Source of the DNA: Bacteroidota bacterium
GTDB taxonomy: Bacteria > Bacteroidota > Bacteroidia > Bacteroidales > VadinHA17
NCBI GenBank assembly: GCA_030618105.1
Contig: JAUXED010000005.1
Location: 1-51,435, forward strand
DNA length: 51,435 nt
Direction: 5' to 3'
Both the position numbers and the translations under genes were made by a program. Position 1 is the first letter of the stretch; each line of letters starts with the position of its first letter. The notes under the pieces were generated by a model. The model made no database searches, had not been told where the DNA came from, and saw nothing but the letters and a program-made list of their open reading frames with translations. This document shows, piece by piece, positions 41,637 through 50,513 of the stretch.

Positions 41637-42224
41637 TTAATTATTATCGCTAATTTTTTTAACTACACCGTCTTTCAATATATATATCTCCTTACTTTCC
41701 GGACATTCGGCAATACCATCTTTATCGAAATTGAGTCTATGCCCAAACTCGCTCATCCATCCAATAGGTCGACCGGGGTTGCCAACAATAAGCGAATAAG
41801 GTTTAACATCTTTATGAACGACAGCTCCTGCTCCAATAAAAGCATATTTGCCGATACGGATCCCGCAAATTATTGTTGCATTGGCGCCAATACTTGCTCC
41901 CTTTTCAACATATGTTTGTTTATACTCATCTTTTCTTATAACTGCACTTCTGGGGTTTATAACATTGGTGAATACCATTGAAGGACCAAGGAAAACATCA
42001 TCTTCGCATATTACTCCCGTATAAATGGAAATATTGTTCTGTACTTTAACATTTTTTCCCAGTTTAACCTGTGGAGAAACAACAACATTTTGTCCTAAGT
42101 TACAATTTTCTCCAATTATACTATCAGACATAATATGGGTAAAATGCCAGATTTTAGTTCCTTTTCCTATGCTGCAACCATCATCTATTACAGCCGTTTC
42201 GTGTGCAAAATATTCTTTTCCCAT
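41637..42224 (-). CDS. wbpD: Hexapeptide N-acetyltransferase, WbpD-like
   Basis: The 195-residue protein has left-handed beta-helix repeats from residue 12 ('[16 protein letters not shown]', '[19 protein letters not shown]'), '[19 protein letters not shown]' and '[20 protein letters not shown]'. This matches WbpD, which acetylates the 3-amino group of UDP-GlcNAc3NA using acetyl-CoA. It begins 9 nt after the DegT gene and 148 nt before the Gfo/Idh gene. It acts as a trimer in the cytoplasm. Confidence 0.88.
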   Translation of the reverse strand: MGKEYFAHETAVIDDGCSIGKGTKIWHFTHIMSDSIIGENCNLGQNVVVSPQVKLGKNVKVQNNISIYTGVICEDDVFLGPSMVFTNVINPRSAVIRKDEYKQTYVEKGASIGANATIICGIRIGKYAFIGAGAVVHKDVKPYSLIVGNPGRPIGWMSEFGHRLNFDKDGIAECPESKEIYILKDGVVKKISDNN

Positions 42225-42233
42225 TAAGATTTA

Positions 42234-43370
42234 TTATTTGTAGTTAATAAAAAATTTAATCACATGGTTTACAATGTATTCTAACTGTTCTGTTTCCAGT
42301 TCGGTGTGCATAGGTAATGAAATTACCCGTTGGCATAAACTTTCGGTAACCGGGAACTTTTTATTATCATACCCGTAGCTGCCGAAGGCTTTTTGCCGGT
42401 GAAGAGGAACAGGATAATATATCATTGACGGGATATTATTTTGGGCAAGATAATTTTTTAACGGGTCTCTTAATTCAGGATCAGTTAACAAAGTATACTG
42501 GTGAAAAATATGTGTTGATAATTTATTGCGATATGGAATTGTAATATTTTCCAGGTTTTGGAATGCTTTATCATAAAATGCTGCTGCTTTTTGACGGCTC
42601 TGGTTATACTCATCCAGATATTTCAGTTTAACATTCAGTATGGCTGCCTGAATACTGTCAAGCCGTGAATTTACACCAATACTGTCATGATAATATTTTT
42701 TCTCCATGCCATGATTACCTATGTAGCGCATTCTTTTTGCCAGATCATCGTTATTTGTTATAATGGCTCCTCCGTCTCCATATGCACCCAGGTTCTTGGA
42801 AGGGAAAAAAGAAGCTGTTCCAATATCTCCTATTGTTCCTGCTTTGCTTTTTGATCCGTTACTGAAAAAGTATTCAGCACCAAGAGTTTGTGCAGTATCT
42901 TCAATAACAAAAAGGTTGTTCTTTTTTGCGATGTTAAGGATCTCATCCATATTTGCACATTGCCCGAACAGGTGAACCGGTACAATTACTTTTGTTTTTG
43001 TTGAAAGGGATTTCTTAATGGAGTCGGGGGATATATTAAAACTGCCGGGTTCAACATCAACAAATACAGGTTTGAGGCCAAGAAAAGCAATCACCTCTGC
43101 TGTGGCGATAAATGTAAAATCGGGAGTTATTATTTCATCTCCGGGCTTAAGGTTTAGTGACATGAGGGAGATCTGGAGAGCATCTGTCCCGTTACCACAA
43201 GGAATAACATGTTTTACATCCAGGTATTTTTTAAGATTGTTCTGAAAACTCTTTACATCAGGACCATTAATAAATGCGGTGGAATTTATTACTTCTTCGA
43301 TGGAATTATTAATCAGGGTCTTAATTTTTATATATTGACCCTTAAGATCAACCATCTGTATTTCTTTCAT
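42234..43370 (-). CDS. wbpE: DegT/DnrJ/EryC1 aminotransferase, WbpE-like (PorR-like)
   Basis: The 378-residue PLP enzyme has 'PCGNGTDALQISLMSL', 'IEDTAQTLGAEY' and the PLP Lys192 in 'FFPSKNLGAYGDGG'. This is the sugar 3-aminotransferase class; WbpE aminates UDP-3-keto-GlcNAcA. In P. gingivalis the corresponding gene (porR) is needed for A-LPS and for anchoring T9SS cargo. It opens the minus-strand sugar operon. Confidence 0.88.
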   Translation of the reverse strand: MKEIQMVDLKGQYIKIKTLINNSIEEVINSTAFINGPDVKSFQNNLKKYLDVKHVIPCGNGTDALQISLMSLNLKPGDEIITPDFTFIATAEVIAFLGLKPVFVDVEPGSFNISPDSIKKSLSTKTKVIVPVHLFGQCANMDEILNIAKKNNLFVIEDTAQTLGAEYFFSNGSKSKAGTIGDIGTASFFPSKNLGAYGDGGAIITNNDDLAKRMRYIGNHGMEKKYYHDSIGVNSRLDSIQAAILNVKLKYLDEYNQSRQKAAAFYDKAFQNLENITIPYRNKLSTHIFHQYTLLTDPELRDPLKNYLAQNNIPSMIYYPVPLHRQKAFGSYGYDNKKFPVTESLCQRVISLPMHTELETEQLEYIVNHVIKFFINYK

Positions 43371-43476
43371 ATATTTATCGGTTTAGAAGAATAATTTTGG
43401 CACTAAGATAAATAAAATCGGGACATCACTGCCTCACAAATCTTTACTTTCCTCTATTTTTCCGGAGTAAAAATTA

Positions 43477-43505
43477 TTGACTGGATTAAATTTTATTTAT
43501 CTTTG
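43477..43505 (+). promoter_or_regulatory. Bacteroidetes-type promoter before the HU-SPOR gene
   Basis: TTG at 43477-43479, 18 nt, TATCTTTG at 43498-43505. The proposed start codon is 28 nt downstream. This is the best promoter match in the window. Confidence 0.6.
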
Positions 43506-43533
43506 TTTTTGAAATAATAAATAAACTTTCATT

Positions 43534-44502
43534 TTGGAAAATTATATAAAAGAACTTCTGTTTCAGCACGACTGTGTTATTATTCCTGATTTTGGCGGGT
43601 TTGTTGCCAATATACAATCGGCAAAGATCAACCAGACACAGAATTCGTTCTCACCACCTTACAAGGAGATAAGTTTTAACCGTGACCTGAAACATAATGA
43701 TGGTTTGCTGATTGGTTATGTGTCCAGGGCGAAAAATATTGGGTTTGTTGATGCCAAAAGGCTTGTTGATTCATTTGTGAAGAATTTGAACATTAAACTC
43801 AATAAGGGAAAGAAGGTGATTATTGAAGATGTTGGCGCCCTGCAAATGGATAAAGAGAAAAATATTCAGTTCGAACCTTCAAATACAATTAATTTCCTGC
43901 TTGATTCATATGGATTGGATCATTTTAATTTCGATCCGCTTGAAGAGTATGATGTAACTAAACGTATTCAGAAAAAGTTTGAGGAAAGATCTCCTGCCTC
44001 CCTTTCAAGAAGACGTACACTCAGGCGCCTGGCTATTGCTATACCTGTAGCTGTTGCCCTGGTACTTATTCCGTTAAAAACAAATATGCTGGATTTTAAT
44101 GCTGACATTTCTTCACTCAATCCTTTTTCCAAAACTGAACAAGTCCAACCCAAAACAGAAAGTGCTGTTACCGAAAAACCAAAAATTGAAAAAATTGATA
44201 TAGAGAAGCCTGTAACCATTGAAGAAACTATTACTCAACAAGCACCAGTCAGTCAGCCCGAAAAACCTGTCACCGACCTGCATTACTACATCATTGCCGG
44301 CAGTTTTTTAAGTGAAAACAATGCACTCGGCATGAAAAAACAACTTGCAGGACAAGGGTTCGACCCGGTTGTTTTCAAAGCCAATAATGATTTTTACCGT
44401 GTTGGTATGAAAGGATATTCTTCTATCGACCTTGCAATAAAAGAGATGAGAGAAATGAGAAAGAAACAGGGTTTTGAACAGGTATGGGTAACGAAATATT
44501 AA
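43534..44502 (+). CDS. HU-like (CCDC81 type) and SPOR domain protein
   Basis: The 322-residue protein has an N-terminal HU-like CCDC81 domain (residues 1-115: 'HDCVIIPDFGGFVANIQSAK', 'GKKVIIEDVGALQMDKEKN'), one transmembrane helix (about 168-185, 'RRLAIAIPVAVALVLIPL'), a disordered Pro/Glu/Lys linker, and a C-terminal SPOR domain (about 245-322: 'YYIIAGSFLSENNALGMKK'). SPOR domains bind denuded peptidoglycan at the division site. There is no ATG at the proper place; a TTG at 43534 gives the conserved 'MENYIKELLFQHDC' start. Confidence 0.85.
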   Translation: MENYIKELLFQHDCVIIPDFGGFVANIQSAKINQTQNSFSPPYKEISFNRDLKHNDGLLIGYVSRAKNIGFVDAKRLVDSFVKNLNIKLNKGKKVIIEDVGALQMDKEKNIQFEPSNTINFLLDSYGLDHFNFDPLEEYDVTKRIQKKFEERSPASLSRRRTLRRLAIAIPVAVALVLIPLKTNMLDFNADISSLNPFSKTEQVQPKTESAVTEKPKIEKIDIEKPVTIEETITQQAPVSQPEKPVTDLHYYIIAGSFLSENNALGMKKQLAGQGFDPVVFKANNDFYRVGMKGYSSIDLAIKEMREMRKKQGFEQVWVTKY

Positions 44503-44560
44503 GAAGGACAAAGCTTCGCAAAGTAATTTACAAAGCAATATTTGATTATTAGGAACTAAT

Positions 44561-44630
44561 CAGGATACAGGATACAGGATACAGGATACAGGATACAGGA
44601 TACAGGATACAGGATACAGGATACAAGATG
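44561..44630. repeat. 7-nt tandem repeat CAGGATA, 9 perfect units plus variant
   Basis: Nine perfect CAGGATA units (44561-44623) and CAAGATG, between the convergent HU-SPOR and metG genes. The most regular array in the window. Confidence 0.95.
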
Positions 44631-44680
44631 CAGGAGGATATATAACTTATGGTTCTCGATTCCCACTCTGCTCTCTTCCC

Positions 44681-44701
44681 TTTCAACTTTCAACTTTCTA
44701 C
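44681..44701 (-). repeat. 7-nt GTTGAAA repeat holding the metG stop codon
   Basis: Minus sense: GTAGAAA, GTTGAAA, GTTGAAA. The TAG stop of metG (44698-44700) is in the first unit, the same register as the TGA in the Gfo/Idh copy. Confidence 0.9.
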
Positions 44702-46731
44702 TTAACAGTACAACCATCGGGTATTTTTTCGGTGGGAGAAACAAAAGTTAATTTTCCTTCACCTGTCTCAGCCATCAGGATCATCCCATGAGATTCTATT
44801 CCTCTTATCTTACGGGGTTGCAGGTTAAGCACTATTGATATTTGCTTTCCAATAATTTCAGCAGGATCAAAATGTTCGGCAATACCTGCAACAATGGTTC
44901 GCTCATCTACACCGGTTCTTATTTTTAGTTTGAGTAATTTTCCGGTTTTAGGAACTTTTTCAGCTTCAAGAATGGTTGCTGTCCTGATATCAACTTTAGT
45001 GAAATCTTCAAATGATATAGTATCTTTTTGTTCCATAATCCCGGTTGTATTTTCAAATATTTTCTGTGTTTGCGCCAATTTATTTACCTGTTTTTCAATT
45101 ATTTCATCTTCAATTTTTTCAAATAAAAGAGAAGATTTATTTATTTTATGTCCGGCAGAAAGCAGATCTTTTTGTCCGATCATTTCCCAGCTCCCTCCTG
45201 AAAAATTCAGGAATTTTTTTATTTTTTCTACCGTGAATGGAAGGAAAGGCTCCAGGATAAGAGACAGATTTGCGGTTATTTGCAACGAAATATTCATTAT
45301 TGTTCCAACCCTTGGTTTGTCTGTCTTAATAACTTTCCATGGTTCTGTATCTGCCAGATATTTATTACCCAGTCTTGCCATATCCATAGCAAACTTTTGA
45401 GCTTCCCGGAAACGGTAATTCTCCAGACTGTTTTCAACCTTGTTCTTCAGTTTTAATATTTTGTCTGAGGTTTCTTTATCAAAGTCAGTTAATTCTGATA
45501 ATTCCGGCACTTCCCCGTCAAAATATTTCTGGGTGAGGATAAGTGTACGATTAACAAAGTTCCCCAGCACTGCCACAAGTTCGTTGTTGTTACGCGACTG
45601 GAAATCTTTCCATGTAAAGTCGTTATCTTTTGTTTCGGGAGCATTGGCAGTTAATACATACCGCAGTACATCCTGTTTTCCGCTGAACTCTTCCAGGTAT
45701 TCATGAAGCCAGACAGCCCAGTTTCTTGAAGTCGAGATCTTATCTCCCTCAAGGTTAAGGAATTCATTTGCAGGTACATTATCAGGAAGAATATAACTCC
45801 CTTCAGCCTTGAGCATTGACGGAAAGAAAATGCAATGAAAAACAATATTATCCTTACCGATAAAATGCACCATCTTAGTGTCAGGATCTTTCCAGTACTT
45901 TTCCCAGTTATCTGTCAATTCCCTGGTAGCCGAAATATATCCTATCGGGGCATCGAACCAGACATACATAACTTTTCCTTTTGTGTTTTCAACAGGAAGT
46001 GGAACCCCCCAATTCAGATCGCGGCTAACAGCCCTGGGTTGCAGACCCATATCAAGCCATGATTTACATTGCCCGTAAACGTTTATTTTCCAGTTTTTAT
46101 GGTCCTCAAGGATCCATTTCTTCAGGAATGGCTCATATTTATCTAATGGCAGGTACCAGTGTTTGGTTTTCTTACGAACCGGTTCGCTTCCGCTTATAGT
46201 TGATTTTGGATTGATCAGATCTGTTGCATTAAGTGACGTTCCACATTTTTCACACTGGTCTCCGTAAGCATTTTCATTCCCGCAGTGAGGACAGGTTCCG
46301 GTAATATACCTGTCGGCAAGGAACTGATCTGCTTCATTGTCATAATATTGCTCCGTTTCCTGTTCAATAAAATCTCCGTTATCGTAAAGTTTTTTAAAAA
46401 ATTCAGAAGCGGTTTCATGATGAATTTTAGCTGTGGTTCTTGAATAAATATCAAAATCAATCCCGAATTTTTCAAATGATTTTTTGTTTAATGAATGATA
46501 TTTATCGACAATATCCTGAGGAGAAATCCCTTCGTTTCGTGCTTTCAGAGTAATAGGCACACCATGTTCATCCGACCCGCAGATTGAAATAACATCTTTC
46601 CCTTTTGCCCGTAAATAGCGGGTATAAATATCTGAAGGAACATAAACACCGGCAAGATGCCCGATATGAAGAGGTCCGTTAGCGTAAGGCAATGCAGAAG
46701 TAATAAGGAAGCGTTTATATTCTTTCATCAA
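44698..46731 (-). CDS. metG: Methionyl-tRNA synthetase with C-terminal tRNA-binding domain
   Basis: The 677-residue class I synthetase has the HIGH box in '[12 protein letters not shown]', a zinc knuckle '[18 protein letters not shown]', and KMSKS as '[13 protein letters not shown]'. Residues 570-677 form an EMAP/Trbp111-type tRNA-binding domain ('[18 protein letters not shown]', '[20 protein letters not shown]'). It charges tRNA-Met. A TATCTTTG -7-like element lies upstream (46772-46765). The last codons run into the GTTGAAA repeat. Confidence 0.96.
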   Translation of the reverse strand: MMKEYKRFLITSALPYANGPLHIGHLAGVYVPSDIYTRYLRAKGKDVISICGSDEHGVPITLKARNEGISPQDIVDKYHSLNKKSFEKFGIDFDIYSRTTAKIHHETASEFFKKLYDNGDFIEQETEQYYDNEADQFLADRYITGTCPHCGNENAYGDQCEKCGTSLNATDLINPKSTISGSEPVRKKTKHWYLPLDKYEPFLKKWILEDHKNWKINVYGQCKSWLDMGLQPRAVSRDLNWGVPLPVENTKGKVMYVWFDAPIGYISATRELTDNWEKYWKDPDTKMVHFIGKDNIVFHCIFFPSMLKAEGSYILPDNVPANEFLNLEGDKISTSRNWAVWLHEYLEEFSGKQDVLRYVLTANAPETKDNDFTWKDFQSRNNNELVAVLGNFVNRTLILTQKYFDGEVPELSELTDFDKETSDKILKLKNKVENSLENYRFREAQKFAMDMARLGNKYLADTEPWKVIKTDKPRVGTIMNISLQITANLSLILEPFLPFTVEKIKKFLNFSGGSWEMIGQKDLLSAGHKINKSSLLFEKIEDEIIEKQVNKLAQTQKIFENTTGIMEQKDTISFEDFTKVDIRTATILEAEKVPKTGKLLKLKIRTGVDERTIVAGIAEHFDPAEIIGKQISIVLNLQPRKIRGIESHGMILMAETGEGKLTFVSPTEKIPDGCTVK

Positions 46732-46764
46732 AACCGGTTTATTTTAAAAATATGCAAATTGAAA

Positions 46765-46772
46765 CAAAGATA
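46765..46772 (-). promoter_or_regulatory. Putative -7 element of metG (TATCTTTG)
   Basis: Exact TAnnTTTG on the minus strand, 33 nt before the metG ATG. No TTG at the usual spacing was found. Confidence 0.35.
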
Positions 46773-46827
46773 ACCAAGAAAATCATATTTTTGGAGTAGC
46801 AAGGAGAAGAAAAACAAATCGCAGAGG

Positions 46828-46843
46828 CGCAAAGACGCAAAGA
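46828..46843 (+). repeat. 8-nt repeat CGCAAAGA, 2 units
   Basis: Two perfect CGCAAAGA units in the divergent metG/yraN gap; followed by a CTCGTAACCCGTAAC copy at 46868-46882. Confidence 0.7.
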
Positions 46844-46934
46844 GGAGGCGAAAACGAGAAAGAACTCGTAACCCGTAACACGAAACATTTTAGTTATTTT
46901 AGCTACTTCTTCGCACTGAATAATTACCTGTTTT

Positions 46935-46962
46935 TTTTTAATTTTTAATTTTTAATTTTTAA
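46935..46962 (+). repeat. 7-nt tandem repeat TTTTTAA, 4 units, before yraN
   Basis: Four TTTTTAA units end 10 nt before the yraN ATG. Confidence 0.88.
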
Positions 46963-46972
46963 TTTCTATTAA

Positions 46973-47338
46973 ATGACAATACAGCAAGAAGTGGGAAAAA
47001 GGGGGGAACAAATTGCAATAGACTACCTTATTGCAGAAGGATACAGGATACTTAAACGAAATTGGTATTTTAGAAAAAAGGAAATTGATATAATTGCAGA
47101 AAAAGACGATTTCCTTGTAATTATAGAGGTTAAATCCAGATCGGTTGGTTTTCAGGAAAATCCAAGGGATGCTGTGAATATGAAAAAACAAAAGTTCCTT
47201 ATCCAGGCTGCCAATGCTTATGTTTATAAATTTGATATTGAACTGGAAGTTAGATTTGATATTATAACCGTGGTTTTTTTAAATGAACACGAATATAAGC
47301 TTAAACATATTGATGATGCTTTTTACCCAACTTTATAG
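46973..47338 (+). CDS. yraN: YraN family (UPF0102) endonuclease-like protein
   Basis: The 121-residue protein has 'GKRGEQIAIDYLIAEGYRIL' and the restriction-endonuclease-like core 'EIDIIAEKDDFLVIIEVKSR', with the D-(E/Q)xK-type residues Asp and Glu/Lys. The family is universal in bacteria and of uncertain role, possibly in Holliday-junction or DNA processing. It starts a plus-strand run with the YjbR-like and DUF502 genes, the next one 16 nt downstream. Confidence 0.9.
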   Translation: MTIQQEVGKRGEQIAIDYLIAEGYRILKRNWYFRKKEIDIIAEKDDFLVIIEVKSRSVGFQENPRDAVNMKKQKFLIQAANAYVYKFDIELEVRFDIITVVFLNEHEYKLKHIDDAFYPTL

Positions 47339-47354
47339 CATAAAACACAATTAC

Positions 47355-47720
47355 ATGAACATAGAAATTTTCAGAGACTATTGTCTGGCAAAACCGGGCG
47401 TTACGGAAGGATTCCCTTTTGATGAAACAACTCTTGTGTTTAAAGTTATGGGGAAAATGTTCGCACTGACAAATCTTGATAGCGACCTTTCTGTAAATTT
47501 GAAATGCGATCCGGAAAAGGCGATTAGTTTACGGGAGAACTATCCGGCAATAAAACCGGGATATCACATGAATAAAAAATATTGGAACACAATTGAAATC
47601 GACGGCTCGGTACCTGATAGTCTAATTTTTCAATTAACAGACCACTCGTATATACTGGTGGTTGACAGTATGACAAAACTTAAAAAAGAGCAATTGAAGA
47701 AACTTAAAAACAAAAACTAA
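47355..47720 (+). CDS. MmcQ/YjbR family protein
   Basis: About 121 residues from the ATG at 47355 ('MNIEIFRDYCLAKPGVTEGF'); longer in-frame starts overlap yraN. The family pattern is 'FPFDETTLVFKVMGKMFAL', 'NLKCDPEKAISLRENY' and 'PGYHMNKKYWNTIEIDGSV'. Members have a CyaY-like DNA-binding-type fold and no clear role. The stop overlaps the next start by 1 nt (TAATG), so the genes are coupled. Confidence 0.85.
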   Translation: MNIEIFRDYCLAKPGVTEGFPFDETTLVFKVMGKMFALTNLDSDLSVNLKCDPEKAISLRENYPAIKPGYHMNKKYWNTIEIDGSVPDSLIFQLTDHSYILVVDSMTKLKKEQLKKLKNKN

Positions 47721-48289
47721 TGAAAAGAATTAGAGGTTATTTTATACAGGGATTATTATTTATTGCTCCCATAGGTGTAACAGTTTATGTAGTTTACCTG
47801 GTTTTCAAGTTTATTGATAATTTACTGAAAACATATATTGATCCGGTGCTGCCAGTAAACATTCCGGGAATGAACCTTTTAGTTGTATTAATGGTCATTG
47901 TATTACTGGGTTTTCTGGGACAATCCATTATTGCATCACCGATCAGGATTTTTATTGAAAAATCATTGAAAAAAGCTCCGCTGATAAAGATTGTCTATTC
48001 TTCAATCAGGGATTTACTATCTGCTTTTGTCGGGAAAGAAAAGAAATTCAACAAACCGGTTTTAGTAAGGGTAAATACAATTTCAAACCTTGAAAAACTA
48101 GGATTCCTCACTCAGGAAGATCTTAGCAGTCTTGGTATTAAAGAAAATAAAGTCATTGTTTACTTCCCACATTCCTACAATTTTTCGGGGGAAATGTTTA
48201 TTGTTCCAGGTGAGCATGTAACACCAATTAAAGTACCATCTGCAGAAGTAATGAAAATTATTATTTCAGGAGGAGTTGCAGGTTTTTAG
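47720..48289 (+). CDS. DUF502 membrane protein
   Basis: The 189-residue protein has two transmembrane helices (about 7-28, 'FIQGLLFIAPIGVTVYVVYL', and about 52-72) and the DUF502 pattern 'IVYSSIRDLLSAFVGKEKKF' and 'FPHSYNFSGEMFIVPGEHV'. A periplasmic beta-rich part is likely. The role is unknown; in plants the homologous family (LCV/COV) affects endomembrane traffic. It is transcribed with yraN and the YjbR-like gene. Confidence 0.88.
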   Translation: MKRIRGYFIQGLLFIAPIGVTVYVVYLVFKFIDNLLKTYIDPVLPVNIPGMNLLVVLMVIVLLGFLGQSIIASPIRIFIEKSLKKAPLIKIVYSSIRDLLSAFVGKEKKFNKPVLVRVNTISNLEKLGFLTQEDLSSLGIKENKVIVYFPHSYNFSGEMFIVPGEHVTPIKVPSAEVMKIIISGGVAGF

Positions 48290-48345
48290 CAATAAGTAAA
48301 GATAATACAGAGGAAATTTATATTTTTATAAAAAAAAGCTTAAAA

Positions 48346-49485
48346 ATGAGAAAAATCACTTCAATTATTTTGCTTGCATTGCTGATACCGGTTGTTTCAG
48401 CGCAAAAGATCGAAAAAAAGAACTTTGATTTTAAAGAAATTAAAACTCTTAAAACCATCAGCGTAAAAAGTCAGGATCGCACCGGTACATGCTGGTGCTT
48501 TGCAACAACATCATTTCTTGAGACTGAATTGATCAGGATGGGCAAAGGGGAGTTTGACCTGTCGGAAATGTTTTTTATCAGAAATGCTTATAAGACTAAA
48601 GCAATGAATTATGTAAGGTTCCATGGCAAAACGAATTTTACCCAGGGAGGCCAGGCGCATGACGTATTAAATGAGATAGCAGAACACGGTATAGTTCCGG
48701 AAAGTGTTTATTCAGGGAAGGTATATGGACAGGAAATACATAATCATAGCGAACTAAGAACTGTTATTAAAGGAATGCTGGATGGTGTGATAAAAAGCCG
48801 AAAACCCACACCTGTTTGGAATGATGCATACTGCTCGGTTCTTGATACTTATCTTGGTGAAACGCCGGCTTCTTTTACTTACGATGGAAAGACTTATACC
48901 CCTGGATCTTTTGCAGAAACACTGGGGATAATTCCTGATGATTATATTGAGCTTACCTCGTACAGCCATCAGCCCTATTATAAGAGTTTTGTGCTTGAAG
49001 TACCTGACAACTGGTCGTATGATGGATACTATAACCTGCCTGTTGACGATCTTATTGAGGTTATGAAAAAGGCAATTAAAGCGGGTTATTCTATTGCATG
49101 GGATGGCGATATGAGTGACAAGGGTTTTTCACACAAAAATGGTGTTGCAATAGTTCCTGAAACCGATTGGGATGATATGAGTGACGAAGTAAAAGATTCG
49201 ATTTTTGTTAAGCCGGGGAAAGAGAAGCAGATAACTCAGGAAATGCGGCAGGAAGCATTTGGTGATTATACTGTTACCGACGATCACCTGATGCATCTTA
49301 CAGGGATGGCAAAAGACAAGGACGGCACTTATTATTTCCTGACAAAAAATTCCTGGGGACCGGAGAGTAATGATTTTGGGGGATATTTGTACATGTCAGA
49401 ATCTTTTGTCCGTTTACATACCATCGCGTTTATGGTTCATAAAGACGCATTGCCAAAAGATATTAAAGAGAAGCTTGGGTTGTAA
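48346..49485 (+). CDS. Secreted C1-family cysteine peptidase (bleomycin hydrolase/aminopeptidase C type)
   Basis: The 379-residue protein has a signal peptide (residues 1-20, ending 'VSAQ') and the papain-like core: Cys49 in 'DRTGTCWCFATTSF', His in 'DDHLMHLTGMAKD' and Asn in 'TKNSWGPESNDFGG'. An extra Cys51 sits near the active site. Bleomycin-hydrolase-type enzymes are usually cytosolic; this form is exported, as in gut Bacteroidetes. It ends 'IKEKLGL' without a T9SS C-terminal domain, so it is probably periplasmic. It is convergent with the LuxE-like gene, 8 nt apart. Confidence 0.88.
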   Translation: MRKITSIILLALLIPVVSAQKIEKKNFDFKEIKTLKTISVKSQDRTGTCWCFATTSFLETELIRMGKGEFDLSEMFFIRNAYKTKAMNYVRFHGKTNFTQGGQAHDVLNEIAEHGIVPESVYSGKVYGQEIHNHSELRTVIKGMLDGVIKSRKPTPVWNDAYCSVLDTYLGETPASFTYDGKTYTPGSFAETLGIIPDDYIELTSYSHQPYYKSFVLEVPDNWSYDGYYNLPVDDLIEVMKKAIKAGYSIAWDGDMSDKGFSHKNGVAIVPETDWDDMSDEVKDSIFVKPGKEKQITQEMRQEAFGDYTVTDDHLMHLTGMAKDKDGTYYFLTKNSWGPESNDFGGYLYMSESFVRLHTIAFMVHKDALPKDIKEKLGL

Positions 49486-49493
49486 GTTTTTCT

Positions 49494-50486
49494 CTATTCT
49501 TCCACCATCAGATTGCAACCCCTGATATCACTTGAATCAAACCGGCCAAGAACTTCAAATCCACTGTTTGGGAGGAGCCGGCCGAGATCCCGGGTTTCAA
49601 TAAATGAGCATGAATTGTAATTTGCCAGATCAATTATATTGATGCCCCCCGATCGTCCATTCTCAACATATGATAAAGGATCATAGCCATCCCTTATCAG
49701 TACATTTATCCAGGGTGGGGTATGAAAAATTCCATCTCCTTTGGAATATGCCTGCGATAACAACTCTGTCATTCCGAATTCCGAATGGATCAATTTTGTG
49801 TTGAATGCTTTGCATAAAACTTTATGCAGTTCTTCCCTGATGATCTCTTCTCTTTTGCCCTTCATCCCCCCGGTTTCCATAACAATCTGCCCTGACATAT
49901 CCGGCTTATATTTTTCTGCCAGGTCAAGCAGGGCAAAACTGACACCAAACAACAGGATCTTCTGGTTTTGTTCACGTAAACGGATTATTTTTTCTGTCAG
50001 GTCGTCAAGTTTATCAAGATAAAAACCGCTTTCCGGGTTATTGCTTTTTTTTATCAGGTAGTCCATCATGTAAATAAGAGACGAACCTTCTTTTTCAAGA
50101 TATGACGGCAGCAAAGCAAGTATGCAGAATTGTTCGGGATTACCGTAGAAATATTGAAATGTCCTGGTAAAGCTTTCCTGGTACAGGCTTATATCAGTTA
50201 CATAATGTTTGGAAGTTCCGGCACCGGTTGTCCCGCTGCTGGTAAAGATTTTTCCGGGGACATCTTTACCTGTGATTATTTTATCCGTTTTGAAAAATTC
50301 GATGGGTAAAAATGGTATTTGGACAAGCTGGTGAATACTACCGGTGGTAATTCCCAGATGGTTGAGATATTTTGAATAGGTGTCGTTATTTTTTGCCTGG
50401 TATTGAAACACTTCAAGTGCCAGGGGTTCAAAATCCTTTGATGATTTAATTTTAAATATTTTGTCTTTGATTAAATTCATTGGCAA
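49494..50486 (-). CDS. LuxE/PaaK-type acyl-protein synthetase-like protein
   Basis: The 330-residue protein has the ANL-superfamily pattern 'TSSGTTGAGTSKHYVTD', 'ETGGMKGKREEIIRE' and 'HSEFGMTELLSQAYSKGDG', as in LuxE (acyl-AMP forming). No luxCD partners are nearby, so bioluminescence is not implied. The family in Bacteroidetes is an orphan of unknown acyl acceptor. It starts 'MPMNLIKDKIF'; either Met is possible. Downstream is a lipoprotein gene 27 nt before it in the same direction. Confidence 0.75.
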   Translation of the reverse strand: MPMNLIKDKIFKIKSSKDFEPLALEVFQYQAKNNDTYSKYLNHLGITTGSIHQLVQIPFLPIEFFKTDKIITGKDVPGKIFTSSGTTGAGTSKHYVTDISLYQESFTRTFQYFYGNPEQFCILALLPSYLEKEGSSLIYMMDYLIKKSNNPESGFYLDKLDDLTEKIIRLREQNQKILLFGVSFALLDLAEKYKPDMSGQIVMETGGMKGKREEIIREELHKVLCKAFNTKLIHSEFGMTELLSQAYSKGDGIFHTPPWINVLIRDGYDPLSYVENGRSGGINIIDLANYNSCSFIETRDLGRLLPNSGFEVLGRFDSSDIRGCNLMVEE

Positions 50487-50513
50487 ATGAAGATTAAGAA
50501 TTTCTCGCAGACT

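Noticed and set aside
44556-44744. Minus-strand frame of 62 codons through the CAGGATA array
   Set aside because: It is open only because the 7-nt unit lacks stops on that strand; it gives a repetitive peptide and overlaps metG.
49494-50486. Bioluminescence (lux) locus
   Set aside because: Only a LuxE-like domain is present; no luxA, luxB, luxC or luxD in the window.
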